Below are positions 42,885 through 51,508 of a stretch of DNA of 64,000 bases, in pieces; positions within the stretch are counted from its first letter, which is position 1; each line of letters starts with the position of its first letter. The position numbers and the translations under genes are program-made. This stretch comes from Pontibacillus yanchengensis Y32 (GTDB taxonomy: Bacteria > Bacillota > Bacilli > Bacillales > BH030062): NCBI RefSeq assembly GCF_000770635.1, contig NZ_AVBF01000003.1, positions 62,001 through 126,000 of the forward strand, written 5' to 3'. The notes beneath the pieces were generated by a model, which saw only the letters and a program-made list of their open reading frames with translations, was not told where the DNA came from and searched no databases.

Positions 42885-42918
42885 AAAAAAGCTGACCCAT
42901 TAAAGAGTCAGCTTTTTT
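42885..42918. terminator. Bidirectional terminator between prpE and rluD-like gene
   Basis: AAAAAGCTGAC and GTCAGCTTTTT around a 10-base loop with A and T runs. The minus-strand arm includes the stop codon of the pseudouridine synthase gene. Confidence 0.88.
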
Positions 42919-43792
42919 CATGTGTAATAAGCCTTACCATATCCTCAGGCATCTCTGCATTCACTACTATCTCTTCCCCACTCATTGGATGCGGAAAAAC
43001 AAGAGACGTACAATGCAATGCCTGTCTATCAATCAAGCTACGCTCACCACCATATAAATGATCCCCAAGAAGAGGATGTCCTAGATAGCTAAAGTGAACA
43101 CGGATTTGATGGGTGCGACCTGTTTCCAGACGAACATCTAAGAGTGTATAGTCTGGAGTCTCTACTTCTACTTGGTAATGAGTAATTGCTTCACGACCGT
43201 CAGGTGTTACCTGTCGTTCAATAAGGGAATCGTAATTTCTTCCTATCGGAGCAGCTATGGTTCCGTTTGAGTCCGCTATCCTTCCCGAAACGATGGCTTT
43301 ATACGTACGTCGAATCTGTCCTTTTTCCTGCGTGGAGGACAAAATCGAGTGAGCCAGTCTATGCTTTGCGATTAAAACGATACCTGATGTATCGACGTCC
43401 AATCTAGTAACAATATGCACGGTATAAGATATGTTTTCTTTGTTGTAATAAGCAATAATTCGATTGGACAATGTATCCTCTAAATGATGGATAGAGGGAA
43501 TGGTTGCAAGTCCTGCAGGTTTGTTTAATACCAACACATCCTCATCCTCATATAAAATAACGATTGGACGATCTACAGGATGCAGGTGTGGCCCCCGTTC
43601 TTCTGGTGGAAAATGAAGTTCCAACACATCACCCTCTGCTAGCTTAGCTTTGACACTAACGGGGTCGTCGTTTAAAAGAATTGCCCCCTCGAACTTCACC
43701 ACTTTTACCATGCTACGAGAAAATGCTCGCACGCTGTGAAGATAGTTACGTACGAGCATCCCTTCTTGCTGTTTGGTAATGGTCCACTTCAC
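42908..43792 (-). CDS. RluA/RluD-family pseudouridine synthase (YjbO)
   Basis: 294 aa enzyme that isomerises uridine in rRNA. An S4-like N-terminal RNA-binding segment (about residues 15-60) precedes the catalytic domain with VTRLDVDTSGIVLIAK, whose Asp is the nucleophile, and LETGRTHQIRVHFSYLGHPL. GTG start with GCGAGGTG upstream. It forms an operon with NAD kinase (22-base gap). Exact target uridine not known. Confidence 0.9.
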   Translation of the reverse strand: MKWTITKQQEGMLVRNYLHSVRAFSRSMVKVVKFEGAILLNDDPVSVKAKLAEGDVLELHFPPEERGPHLHPVDRPIVILYEDEDVLVLNKPAGLATIPSIHHLEDTLSNRIIAYYNKENISYTVHIVTRLDVDTSGIVLIAKHRLAHSILSSTQEKGQIRRTYKAIVSGRIADSNGTIAAPIGRNYDSLIERQVTPDGREAITHYQVEVETPDYTLLDVRLETGRTHQIRVHFSYLGHPLLGDHLYGGERSLIDRQALHCTSLVFPHPMSGEEIVVNAEMPEDMVRLITHEKS

Positions 43793-43813
43793 GTTCAGTG
43801 CACCTCGCTTCTC

Positions 43814-44614
43814 TTATTCATCATCTGCAACGAAAGAATCATGTACTCGCTTCCAGAATGGGAATGGTCGAAAACGTGCAAAGCGGACTTTTTCTTTCGC
43901 CACACGACACTGAATGGATTTTACATCAGCATAGCGCCGTGTTATATGATCAAGTGTTATTAAAAAGCTCTTTTCATGCTTAGGCTTTAGCATACATGTA
44001 TGATGTTTCGGTAAAATCAATGGGGATCCAATCGTACGGAAGACACGGTTGTTAATGGACGCCATCTCTGCAATTTGAATCGCTTCAAGTGAAGGGTGAA
44101 TGATTGCTCCACCTAAAGCTTTATTATAGGCGGTACTTCCAGAAGGGGTCGATATACATAACCCATCTCCGCGGAACGTTTCAAAATGCTCACCTTTTAT
44201 CTCCACATCCAAAACAACGGATCCTTCTGCCGTTTTTACGGAGCATTCGTTCAATGCAAGGAAGCGATCCTCAGGTTCGTCCCCTTTTGGACGTATTGTA
44301 ATTTCTAATAATGGATATTCGACTACTTGAAATGGTGTACGAGCCACTTCAATAATTAACTTTTCGAGTTCCTTTGGCATCCAATCTGCATAAAAGCCCA
44401 GATGACCAGTATGTACTCCAATAAATGCTGTCTTATCAAGGCGATGGATGTACGTGTGGAACGCTTCTAAGAGCGTTCCATCCCCACCGATTGAAATAAC
44501 TAAATCAGGTTCTTCCTCATCTATGACAAGGTTGAATTCGGTTAAATAATTTTTCATTTTAGCTAGAATTTCATCGGAGACAGAATCGCCTTTTGAAGTA
44601 AGCGCAAACTTCAT
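43814..44614 (-). CDS. nadK: NAD kinase
   Basis: 266 aa, phosphorylates NAD to NADP. The GGDGT motif ([13 protein letters not shown], about residue 45), the NE motif ([10 protein letters not shown], about residue 118) and [15 protein letters not shown] are all conserved. ATG has AAGGGAGG upstream. Lies between the small alarmone synthetase and the pseudouridine synthase, the same order as B. subtilis yjbM-nadF-yjbO. Confidence 0.95.
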   Translation of the reverse strand: MKFALTSKGDSVSDEILAKMKNYLTEFNLVIDEEEPDLVISIGGDGTLLEAFHTYIHRLDKTAFIGVHTGHLGFYADWMPKELEKLIIEVARTPFQVVEYPLLEITIRPKGDEPEDRFLALNECSVKTAEGSVVLDVEIKGEHFETFRGDGLCISTPSGSTAYNKALGGAIIHPSLEAIQIAEMASINNRVFRTIGSPLILPKHHTCMLKPKHEKSFLITLDHITRRYADVKSIQCRVAKEKVRFARFRPFPFWKRVHDSFVADDE

Positions 44615-44642
44615 AATAGAAGAAACCTCCCTTATTTACACA

Positions 44643-45278
44643 TTAGGATTTGTCAGTTGGCTCATTATCATTCTTTTTCCTGAAAATGGCTTGTGCTTCT
44701 TGAATTTCATTGCGTATCTTGGACATCTCTTCATCTAATTGAAAGGCAGCTTCAGCTGCTTTCTTCAAGCGCGCTTTCACCTCAATTGGAATCTGTCCAC
44801 TATACTTATAGTTTAAAGAATGCTCATTTGTCGCCCAGAAATTCATGGCGAGCGTACGAATCTGAATTTCAGCTAGCAATTTCTTTTCTCCCTGAATTGT
44901 TTCTACAGGATATTCAATAATAACATGATAGGAGCGGTAACCGCTTTCTTTCTTTTTGCTAATATAATCTTTTTCTTCAATAATATCAAAGTCTTTGCGC
45001 TGTCGAAGCATACCTACTACAGTATAGATGTCATCGACAAATTGGCAAACGACTCGAAGACCAGCAATATCTTGTATTTCATCTTCAAGGTCTGGATAAG
45101 CAATATTTCTTTCTCTTGCTTTTGCTAATATACTCTGTATCGGTTTGACCCGACCTGTAACAAATTCAATAGGGGAATGCGTGGAACCATATTCATACTG
45201 GGCTCTCATCCCCTTTAATTTCACCTTTAATTCATCAACAGCTTGATTATAAGGTGCCAAAAACATTTCCCAATTCAT
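44643..45278 (-). CDS. relQ: Small alarmone synthetase (GTP pyrophosphokinase, YjbM/RelQ/SasB)
   Basis: 211 aa from the ATG at 45278 (MNWEMFLAPYN, AAAGGTGGT upstream), the same length as B. subtilis SasB; a GTG 54 bases earlier gives a longer frame without ribosome site. Synthetase motifs: FVTGRVKPIQSI, DIAGLRVVCQ, SGYRSYHVIIEYP and EIQIRTLAMNFWATNEHSLN. It makes (p)ppGpp from ATP and GDP/GTP in response to cell-wall or other stress and has no hydrolase domain. First gene of the nadK operon. Confidence 0.94.
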   Translation of the reverse strand: MNWEMFLAPYNQAVDELKVKLKGMRAQYEYGSTHSPIEFVTGRVKPIQSILAKARERNIAYPDLEDEIQDIAGLRVVCQFVDDIYTVVGMLRQRKDFDIIEEKDYISKKKESGYRSYHVIIEYPVETIQGEKKLLAEIQIRTLAMNFWATNEHSLNYKYSGQIPIEVKARLKKAAEAAFQLDEEMSKIRNEIQEAQAIFRKKNDNEPTDKS

Positions 45279-45449
45279 ACTATCAAGCACCACCTTTAAA
45301 CGTAACAACAGCGATTCATCAAGTTGTTTCACATGATGAATACTGCGTTTTTATTGTATCATAAAATAGGGAAATGGATAATGATTGCAATCTTCACAAA
45401 TGTCATCAATAATAAAAACGACCCATTTTAGATGGATGGAGGTATAAAA

Positions 45450-46022
45450 ATGTCTCAAGAGATTGAAATAGAATTTAAGAATTTACTAGAAGAACATGAA
45501 TATGAACAACTTGCTCAAAACTTACCTTTCCAAAAGGAACAACGTTTTAGTCAAACGAACTATTATTTTGAAACAGATTCATTTGATTTACGGGAACAAA
45601 AATGTGCCCTTCGGATTCGTAAAAAGAAGGACACATGGACGGCAACATTAAAAGAACCGCATCCCGAAGGCCTTCTTGAAACTCACGATACGTTAACGGA
45701 AGAAGAAGCACAGGAATGGATGAATAATGAACCGGCTCCTGCTCCAAATATTAAAGAACGACTAGCTAATCTTGGAATTGTATTTTCCTCAATTCAATTC
45801 AAAGGTGCTTTGACGACAGAACGCATGGAGTCAGAATACAAGGATACACTTATTGTATTGGACCGCAGTCACTACAACAATGTGACGGACTATGAGTTTG
45901 AGTTAGAAGCTAAGGAAAAACAACATGGACAAGCTGTATTCAATGAAATACTTCGTCAATTTGATATCCCAGTACGTGAGACTCCTAATAAAATTAAACG
46001 ATTCTTCCAATCTGTAACATAA
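45450..46022 (+). CDS. yjbK: CYTH domain protein YjbK (tripolyphosphatase-like)
   Basis: 190 aa forming one triphosphate tunnel domain. The N-terminal EIEIEFK is the ExExK signature; downstream CALRIRKKKDTWTATLK and EFELEAKEKQ supply the basic and acidic tunnel residues. Probably an inorganic triphosphatase or nucleoside-triphosphate hydrolase. ATG 45450 has GGAGGT upstream. Divergent from the alarmone synthetase gene, which is of interest since both deal with polyphosphorylated ligands. Confidence 0.9.
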   Translation: MSQEIEIEFKNLLEEHEYEQLAQNLPFQKEQRFSQTNYYFETDSFDLREQKCALRIRKKKDTWTATLKEPHPEGLLETHDTLTEEEAQEWMNNEPAPAPNIKERLANLGIVFSSIQFKGALTTERMESEYKDTLIVLDRSHYNNVTDYEFELEAKEKQHGQAVFNEILRQFDIPVRETPNKIKRFFQSVT

Positions 46023-46073
46023 ACAGATTTGTTGAGTTTTGGAAGCTAGCGTTGCTACAATAAGAAAAAGAAA

Positions 46074-46140
46074 CATGATGAAAGCCTATTGGAAAGGTAT
46101 CGTATTCGACAAGCATACCTTTGTCAACGCTTTCATCATG
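46074..46140 (+). other. Two-tier hairpin upstream of yjbI
   Basis: CATGATGAAAGC (46074-46085) and GCTTTCATCATG (46129-46140) are perfect complements; inside, AAAGGTAT pairs with ATACCTTT. The structure is not followed by a T run and lies 57 bases before the yjbI start codon, so it looks like a leader structure rather than a terminator. Confidence 0.6.
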
Positions 46141-46196
46141 GCCTGAATTTACGCTTTTGTCTTATAACAGATAAAGTTAACGAGAGAGTGTTAAGT

Positions 46197-46601
46197 ATGA
46201 CAAATTATGAAGGAACGGTTTATGATGCAATTGGTGGCTCAGCTACCATTCACCTTTTGGTTGAAGCGTTTTATGAACGTGTGGGAAAACACCCAGATTT
46301 AGCTCCTATCTTCCCAGACGATTTAACAGAAACTGCTCGTAAACAAAAACAATTTCTATCTCAATTCTTAGGTGGTCCTGCGTATTATACAGAGGAGCAT
46401 GGACATCCTATGCTAAGAGCTAGACATTTACCGTTTGAAATCACCCCTACTCGTAAAGACGCCTGGCTCTCATGTATGAGGGAAGCGTTAGAGGAAGCTG
46501 GGGTAGAAGAGCCATATCGAAGTGCCATTTTTGAACGATTAACTTATACAGCACATCACATGATGAACACACCAGAAGATAGGAAAGGAGAATCCACGTG
46601 A
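46197..46601 (+). CDS. yjbI: Truncated haemoglobin YjbI (trHbO group)
   Basis: 134 aa, group II truncated globin. The proximal heme His is in RARHLPFEI, preceded by [16 protein letters not shown], and the PHP-like E helix contains [10 protein letters not shown]. The start at ATG 46197 gives the normal family length; the ribosome site (GAGAGTG) is weak. It overlaps the yjbH start by four bases, so the pair is translationally coupled as in B. subtilis. Confidence 0.93.
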   Translation: MTNYEGTVYDAIGGSATIHLLVEAFYERVGKHPDLAPIFPDDLTETARKQKQFLSQFLGGPAYYTEEHGHPMLRARHLPFEITPTRKDAWLSCMREALEEAGVEEPYRSAIFERLTYTAHHMMNTPEDRKGEST

Positions 46602-47488
46602 GCTGGCAAATGACTGGGGAATCAAACAACACGAAACCATCAACATCCCAGTTTGGTTTTTTCGACCTATTAAAAAAACCAGTTGAGATTTATGTATTCA
46701 TCGATCCCTTATGTCCTGAATGCTGGTCTTTAGAGCCATATATCAAAAAGCTTACGATTGAGTACGGGAGATACTTTACAATCCGACCAATCATTAGTGG
46801 AAAATTAACTTCCTTAAACTCAGAATCTTTCCAGAAACCAGAGGACTTGGCTAAAGGCTGGGAAAAAGTAGCTTCCCGAACTGGTATGAGTTGTGATGGT
46901 GATTTGTGGTTAGAAAATCCTGTCTCATCTCCTTGGCTCGCCGCATTGGCAATCAAAGCTGCAGAATTACAAGGTCGAAAAGCTGGGATGAGATTCTTAC
47001 GCAAACTACAGGAATATTTATTCTTAAATAAACAAAACATCTCGAATGAGGATGTTCTCATTTCCTGCGCAAAAGATGTTAAGCTGGATGTTGAAGAATT
47101 CAAACGTGATTTACATTCTGATTCTGCTAAACGCGCTTTACAATGTGACTTAAAGCTGACTCGAGAAATGGAAGTAGATCAAATACCAGCAATAGTTCTA
47201 TTTAACCAAGAGGAAGAAGAAGAAGGTATTAAAATAACTGGACTTTATCCTTATCCAATATATGTAGAAGTACTGCAAGAAATGTTGCAGAAAAGGCCTT
47301 CTCCTGCTTCCAAACCAGATATCGAAGAGTTTTTAAAACACTACGGACTTGTAGCAAGTCGCGAGATTTCTGAAGTGTATGACTGGTCTGAAGCTAAAAC
47401 AAAATGTGAAATGAAGAAGCTTCTTCTCAAACAAAAAGTAGAACAACACCCTGCTAAGTATGACATGTTTTGGCGTTATATTGATTAG
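46598..47488 (+). CDS. yjbH: Spx-degradation adaptor YjbH
   Basis: 296 aa adaptor that delivers Spx to ClpXP. N-terminal DsbA-like thioredoxin fold with CPECW (about residues 39-43) and a helical insertion, followed by a C-terminal helical region. The GTG start at 46598 has AAAGGAG 8 bases upstream and overlaps the yjbI stop. Its target gene spx and the adaptor gene mecA lie 6-9 kb away in the same window. Confidence 0.92.
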   Translation: MSWQMTGESNNTKPSTSQFGFFDLLKKPVEIYVFIDPLCPECWSLEPYIKKLTIEYGRYFTIRPIISGKLTSLNSESFQKPEDLAKGWEKVASRTGMSCDGDLWLENPVSSPWLAALAIKAAELQGRKAGMRFLRKLQEYLFLNKQNISNEDVLISCAKDVKLDVEEFKRDLHSDSAKRALQCDLKLTREMEVDQIPAIVLFNQEEEEEGIKITGLYPYPIYVEVLQEMLQKRPSPASKPDIEEFLKHYGLVASREISEVYDWSEAKTKCEMKKLLLKQKVEQHPAKYDMFWRYID

Positions 47489-47527
47489 TATATTAAACCG
47501 GAATTATTAACAAAATAAGTACAAGTC

Positions 47528-47560
47528 GGGCTACTCTTCATTAGAGTAGCCCCTCTTTTA
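47528..47560 (+). terminator. Terminator of the yjbK-yjbI-yjbH unit
   Basis: GGGCTACTCT and AGAGTAGCCC around a 5-base loop, followed by CTCTTTT. Confidence 0.88.
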
Positions 47561-47624
47561 TTGAAGTCATATGTAACTTGCTCTAAAGATTATGTTTTCG
47601 CTTTGAAGTGTGTAGATCATTAAG

Positions 47625-47742
47625 AAAAAAGCCAGGCTAACGATCGCCTGGCATTACTATGTCTATATCATTAGACAAAGGGGGATGGGAGAAAGTATCA
47701 CAGCCTAAACAAAGGGGTGTTATAGTATGTGATTCATTTCAC
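47625..47742 (-). ncRNA. roxS: Small regulatory RNA RoxS (RsaE family)
   Basis: The minus strand from about 47742 reads GTGAAATGAATCACATACTA and then shows both conserved C-rich motifs of RoxS/RsaE: ACCCCTTTG (47710-47718) and TCTCCCATCCCCCTTTG (47676-47692), ending in a terminator with GCCAGGC/GCCTGGC stem and T6. The predicted length of about 118 bases fits the B. subtilis RNA, and the position between yjbH and a small membrane-protein gene is the same as in that species (yjbH/yizD). RoxS down-regulates central metabolism and redox genes by C-rich pairing with ribosome sites. Confidence 0.9.
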
Positions 47743-47777
47743 ATGTAAACTATATCATGAGACATTTACTTAATACA
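47727..47777 (-). promoter_or_regulatory. roxS promoter and Rex/Fnr-like palindrome
   Basis: On the minus strand TATAGT (47749-47754) preceded at 17-18 bases by TTGTAT makes a sigma-A promoter starting near 47742. The perfect inverted repeat ATGTGATTCATTTCACAT (47727-47744) overlaps the start site. It resembles a Rex box (TTGTGAA-N4-TTCACAA) and an Fnr site (TGTGA-N6-TCACA); repression by Rex is known for B. subtilis roxS. Confidence 0.65.
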
Positions 47778-48029
47778 ATCCTTTTAGCCTATTGTCACAA
47801 AAGGTTCACGAATATGCTTGTAAAGATTAGGCCAACCCTTGCATAAACTAGTTGTAAAGTTGAACGATACTCTCCTGAATCTCTCCAAACATACTTAAGC
47901 AAGAAGAACGAATAATTAACATTCTCCTATCAAAGAATTGCTTCTGTCATACTAGAGGATTGGTGCTGGAGATAGACATCTATCATCTTTATCTAATACT
48001 TTTTATCCTTAAGGAAAAGGAGTGGCGCT

Positions 48030-48203
48030 ATGCGTTATCTACCATTGTTTTGGGTGATTGTCACTATCATTGCACTTGGATTTAACTTACTAGGATTGAT
48101 GAAGCTAGTTCCTCTTCTCCTATCGATGCCCTTATTGTTCATATCCATTTATTTCACTATCTTTAGCTTTACACACCGACGCTCCTTTAAAGGGTTACGA
48201 TAA
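48030..48203 (+). CDS. Small membrane protein, 57 aa (YizD position)
   Basis: Starts MRYLPLFWVIVTIIALGFNL with AAAAGGAGTG before the ATG. Two hydrophobic helices (about residues 5-25 and 28-48) and a basic tail HRRSFKGLR. It occupies the place of yizD next to roxS and pepF in B. subtilis and has a similar size, but I cannot confirm homology from memory of the sequence. Its terminator follows at once. Confidence 0.7.
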   Translation: MRYLPLFWVIVTIIALGFNLLGLMKLVPLLLSMPLLFISIYFTIFSFTHRRSFKGLR

Positions 48204-48248
48204 GGTAGATCGTTGCTGTTGTACGGGAATGTGACACTTAATACCATG

Positions 48249-48290
48249 TAAAAGCTCCTCCCCCCTTTTAACAGGAGGTAGGAGCTTTTT
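48249..48290. terminator. Bidirectional terminator before pepF
   Basis: AAAAGCTCC and GGAGCTTTTT form the stem base with additional pairing of CTCC and GGAG inside; A and T runs on both sides. Confidence 0.8.
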
Positions 48291-48300
48291 GTTTAAGCTT

Positions 48301-50106
48301 TTATTGTGCTTTAATTAATTTCTCAAACTCAGCTAATTTTTCTTCAAATACATCAAGAGCTTCTTCAATTGGTTGCTTAGAAGTCATATCTACCCCAGCA
48401 TGCTTCAGCACTTCGATTGGATAATCACTGCTGCCAGCCTTTAAGAAGTCTTTGTAACGACTCACTGCATCATCACCTTCTTTTAAAATCTGTGATGCTA
48501 AAGCAGTTGCGGCAGAATAGCCGGTGGCATACTGATAAACATAATAATTGTAATAAAAGTGTGGGATACGTGCCCATTCTAAGCCAATTTCGTCATCCAC
48601 TACAATATTATTTCCAAAGTATTTTTGGTTTAAATCATGATAGAGTTCTGTGAGTTTATCAGCTGTTAAAGCTTCACCATTTTGTTCACGCTTATGAATA
48701 TCATGTTCAAATTCTGCAAACATTGTTTGACGGAACACAGTGCCACGGAATCCTTCTAGGAAATGGTTAAGAAGATAAAGCTTCTTCTTCTCATCTTCTG
48801 TTTCTTTCAGTAGATAATCGTTTAATAGTGCCTCATTACATGTAGAAGCAACTTCTGCTACAAAAATAGAGTAACTTCCATAACGATACGGTTGGTTCGC
48901 TGCAGAATAATAACTATGCAAGGAATGGCCTAATTCGTGTGCCAACGTAAATAAGTTGTTCAAATTATTTTGCCAGTTCATTAAAATATATGGATTCGTT
49001 CCATACGTACCAGAAGAATATGCACCGCTACGCTTTCCTTTGTTCTCTTCGACATCAATCCAACGGTTCTTATACCCTTCTTTTACAATATTCACGTATT
49101 CGTCGCCTAGAGGTTCTAACCCCTTCAGTACTAATTCCTGAGCTTGCTCGTAAGGAATATCCATATCAACATCCTGTACAAGGTCAGCATATAGATCGTA
49201 CATATGAAGCTCATCTACACCCAGCACTTCTTTACGCAAGTCAACGTATCGCTGTAATGCAGGAAGTCGATCGTTTACCGCTTCTACCAAATTATCGTAC
49301 ACCTTCTCAGGAATGTTGTTATTATCCAAAGCAGCATGTCGAGCAGATTCATAATTACGCACGGAAGCTGAGAAATTATGCTTCTTAACTGATCCACTTA
49401 ACGTAGTAGAAAACGTATTCTTAAAGTTGCCAAACGTTTCATACATAGCCTCAAAAGCTTGCTTTCTTACACTTCGATCTTTAGATTGCAAAAAGCGAAT
49501 GTAACGACCATGTGTTAAATCGACATCGTTGCCTTCTTCATCTTGAATGGTTGGGAACGTTAAATCAGCGTTGTTTAGAGCACCAAATGTTTGAGTAGGA
49601 TTTGCCATAACCTCTGAAGCTTTAGCAAGAAGAGCTTCTTCTTTTTCACTTAATGTGTGAGGACGTTGGCGAGTAATTTCATTCAATGCTTTCTCGTACA
49701 GTTTTAGTTCCTCTTTTTCAGATATAAACTGTTCAACCGTACCTTCTTCCATTGCCAGAATTTCTGGATCAATATAACTCATGGCACTTCCTACTTGTGT
49801 CAAAAGGTTTTCTGCCCTAGTATTCATCTCTTGATAATGAGAATTTGTCGTGTCCTGATCGTAGCGCATATGTGCGTATGTAAACAGTTTTCCTACTCGG
49901 TTTGCCACTTCATCTTGAAGCGTTAACAGATTATATAACGTATCAGCTGATTCATGTAGTTTCCCTTGATATTCTGTAATACTTGGAGTAAGTTGTTTAA
50001 CTGCTTCAAATTCTTCGTTCCACTCTTCATCATTAGAAAAAATATCTTCTAACCTCCAGGTGCGCTCTTCTGGTATTTCATCACGTTTAGGTAACTCTTT
50101 TGCCAT
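48301..50106 (-). CDS. pepF: Oligoendopeptidase F
   Basis: Cytoplasmic M3B zinc metallopeptidase of 601 aa that cleaves peptides of about 7-17 residues. The zinc motif HELGH is in LAHELGHSLHSY (about residue 385), with the third ligand Glu in FVAEVASTCNEALL. N-terminal helical PepF domain about residues 110-180. ATG has AAGGAGG upstream. Overproduction of PepF interferes with sporulation in B. subtilis. Follows coiA in the same direction, as in that species. Confidence 0.95.
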   Translation of the reverse strand: MAKELPKRDEIPEERTWRLEDIFSNDEEWNEEFEAVKQLTPSITEYQGKLHESADTLYNLLTLQDEVANRVGKLFTYAHMRYDQDTTNSHYQEMNTRAENLLTQVGSAMSYIDPEILAMEEGTVEQFISEKEELKLYEKALNEITRQRPHTLSEKEEALLAKASEVMANPTQTFGALNNADLTFPTIQDEEGNDVDLTHGRYIRFLQSKDRSVRKQAFEAMYETFGNFKNTFSTTLSGSVKKHNFSASVRNYESARHAALDNNNIPEKVYDNLVEAVNDRLPALQRYVDLRKEVLGVDELHMYDLYADLVQDVDMDIPYEQAQELVLKGLEPLGDEYVNIVKEGYKNRWIDVEENKGKRSGAYSSGTYGTNPYILMNWQNNLNNLFTLAHELGHSLHSYYSAANQPYRYGSYSIFVAEVASTCNEALLNDYLLKETEDEKKKLYLLNHFLEGFRGTVFRQTMFAEFEHDIHKREQNGEALTADKLTELYHDLNQKYFGNNIVVDDEIGLEWARIPHFYYNYYVYQYATGYSAATALASQILKEGDDAVSRYKDFLKAGSSDYPIEVLKHAGVDMTSKQPIEEALDVFEEKLAEFEKLIKAQ

Positions 50107-50224
50107 CTTAATTCCTCCTTAATATTTCCTTCCCCTTATTTCGTGTCCCGAATTAAGAAACCCTTCTTTTTTCAGAAATATTATACATTTATTGATTATT
50201 ATATCGTATATCAATACCTGTTTG

Positions 50225-51397
50225 CTATTCCTCACTCTCTAGCTGCTCTTTTATTGTACTCTTCAATAGTTTGATTAATTCTTCATCTTGTTTGATTCCA
50301 TCGTGTAATGTACGAGGAAATTGAACCTCCCTTCTTTTTTCGAAGATGTTTCCTTGTATATGCTTTAATAAGCCAATCTTGGTTAACAATCTTGCATATG
50401 CTAATTGGGGCTTTGGTTGCTTATTCAATAATGGATAACGCATAGTAGGAGAGTCAATAACGTTGATTCTTTCACCTAAGGGAAGAGGTAACAGATGCTC
50501 TATCACCCATCTCGCTTGCCAACTATAAGGTTCTTCATTCGGGGACAAGTTTGGTATAGGGAGATGAATAATTGATGGAAGTAGACTAGCATGATAGCCA
50601 CGAAGGTACAGATATTGATGAAAAGAATAGGCTCTAGAAGCTTTAATAATATAGTGGGGACGTTTTCTAAAGGAGTGTTTTTCCTTTAGCCAAATGTCTA
50701 ATAAAACATTAGGTGAGAAATTATTTTGTAGGTTAAGAAGTTGTGGGAAATTGATAAACTGAATTGGATAAAAATCGAAGGTGCCAATCATTTTTGTCTT
50801 GCTGATTGGATAAGGATTTTGAAAGATGCTGAACTGCTTCGCATCAGGACAATAATAATACACACTCATGGGTGAATTAGATTGAAATTGATGAAAAAAT
50901 AGTTGATCAAACGAGGAAAATGATGAGGTGTTTGTTCGTTTACGATTAAGGCGATTTCCACCAAGGATCCAAATAGGAATAATTCCATAGCGTTTATATC
51001 CTCTTGTTCGAGCCAACATCATTTCCGGGGAAATACGACAACATTGATATTCTATTGCAATTTTTCTTTTATTTATAGTGAGAAATATGTCAGGACGTTG
51101 ATTAATCTCTGGTATATAAGCTTCCAATGCCACGTTATAACCTTGCGATTTAAACCATTTAAATAAATGTATTTTTCCTCTTTCATGATAGTTCCCTTCT
51201 CCTGTGGATGCATTCACGCACATTGAATGAGGTTTATGAGCAAAGTGCGGCACCACTTTCGCTCCTGCTTTCACCAATACCCCTTCCTTACATATGGGAC
51301 AAAGGAAGTTTTCTGTGCTACGAAGATGGCTAATTTGTTGAATGGAAAAATCCATTAACAGAAATTCCTTTCCTAATTGATTGACTGCTTTTAACAC
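50225..51397 (-). CDS. coiA: Competence protein CoiA-like nuclease
   Basis: 390 aa. N-terminal zinc-finger region with FLCPICKEGVLVKAG and VPHFAHK, then the nuclease-like core EGNYHERGKIHLFKW, RPDIFL and IAIEYQCCRISPEM (PD-(D/E)XK-like Asp/Glu residues). CoiA acts in natural transformation, probably on incoming DNA or at the RecA/DprA stage. GTG start at 51397 with GAGGAG upstream. Lies between cls and pepF. No convincing ComK box was seen upstream. Confidence 0.9.
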   Translation of the reverse strand: MLKAVNQLGKEFLLMDFSIQQISHLRSTENFLCPICKEGVLVKAGAKVVPHFAHKPHSMCVNASTGEGNYHERGKIHLFKWFKSQGYNVALEAYIPEINQRPDIFLTINKRKIAIEYQCCRISPEMMLARTRGYKRYGIIPIWILGGNRLNRKRTNTSSFSSFDQLFFHQFQSNSPMSVYYYCPDAKQFSIFQNPYPISKTKMIGTFDFYPIQFINFPQLLNLQNNFSPNVLLDIWLKEKHSFRKRPHYIIKASRAYSFHQYLYLRGYHASLLPSIIHLPIPNLSPNEEPYSWQARWVIEHLLPLPLGERINVIDSPTMRYPLLNKQPKPQLAYARLLTKIGLLKHIQGNIFEKRREVQFPRTLHDGIKQDEELIKLLKSTIKEQLESEE

Positions 51398-51465
51398 ATA
51401 GGTACACTCCTCTCTTTACTACGCTATAAATACGACCTCCACCAGTCATATTCCTTTAATGAAAT

Positions 51466-51500
51466 AAAAAAAGATGCCCCTTTATAAAAGAAACATCTTC
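51466..51500 (-). terminator. Terminator of cls
   Basis: On the minus strand GAAGATGTTTC pairs with GGGGCATCTT (including G-U pairs), followed by T7. Confidence 0.75.
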
Positions 51501-51508
51501 AGTATTCA

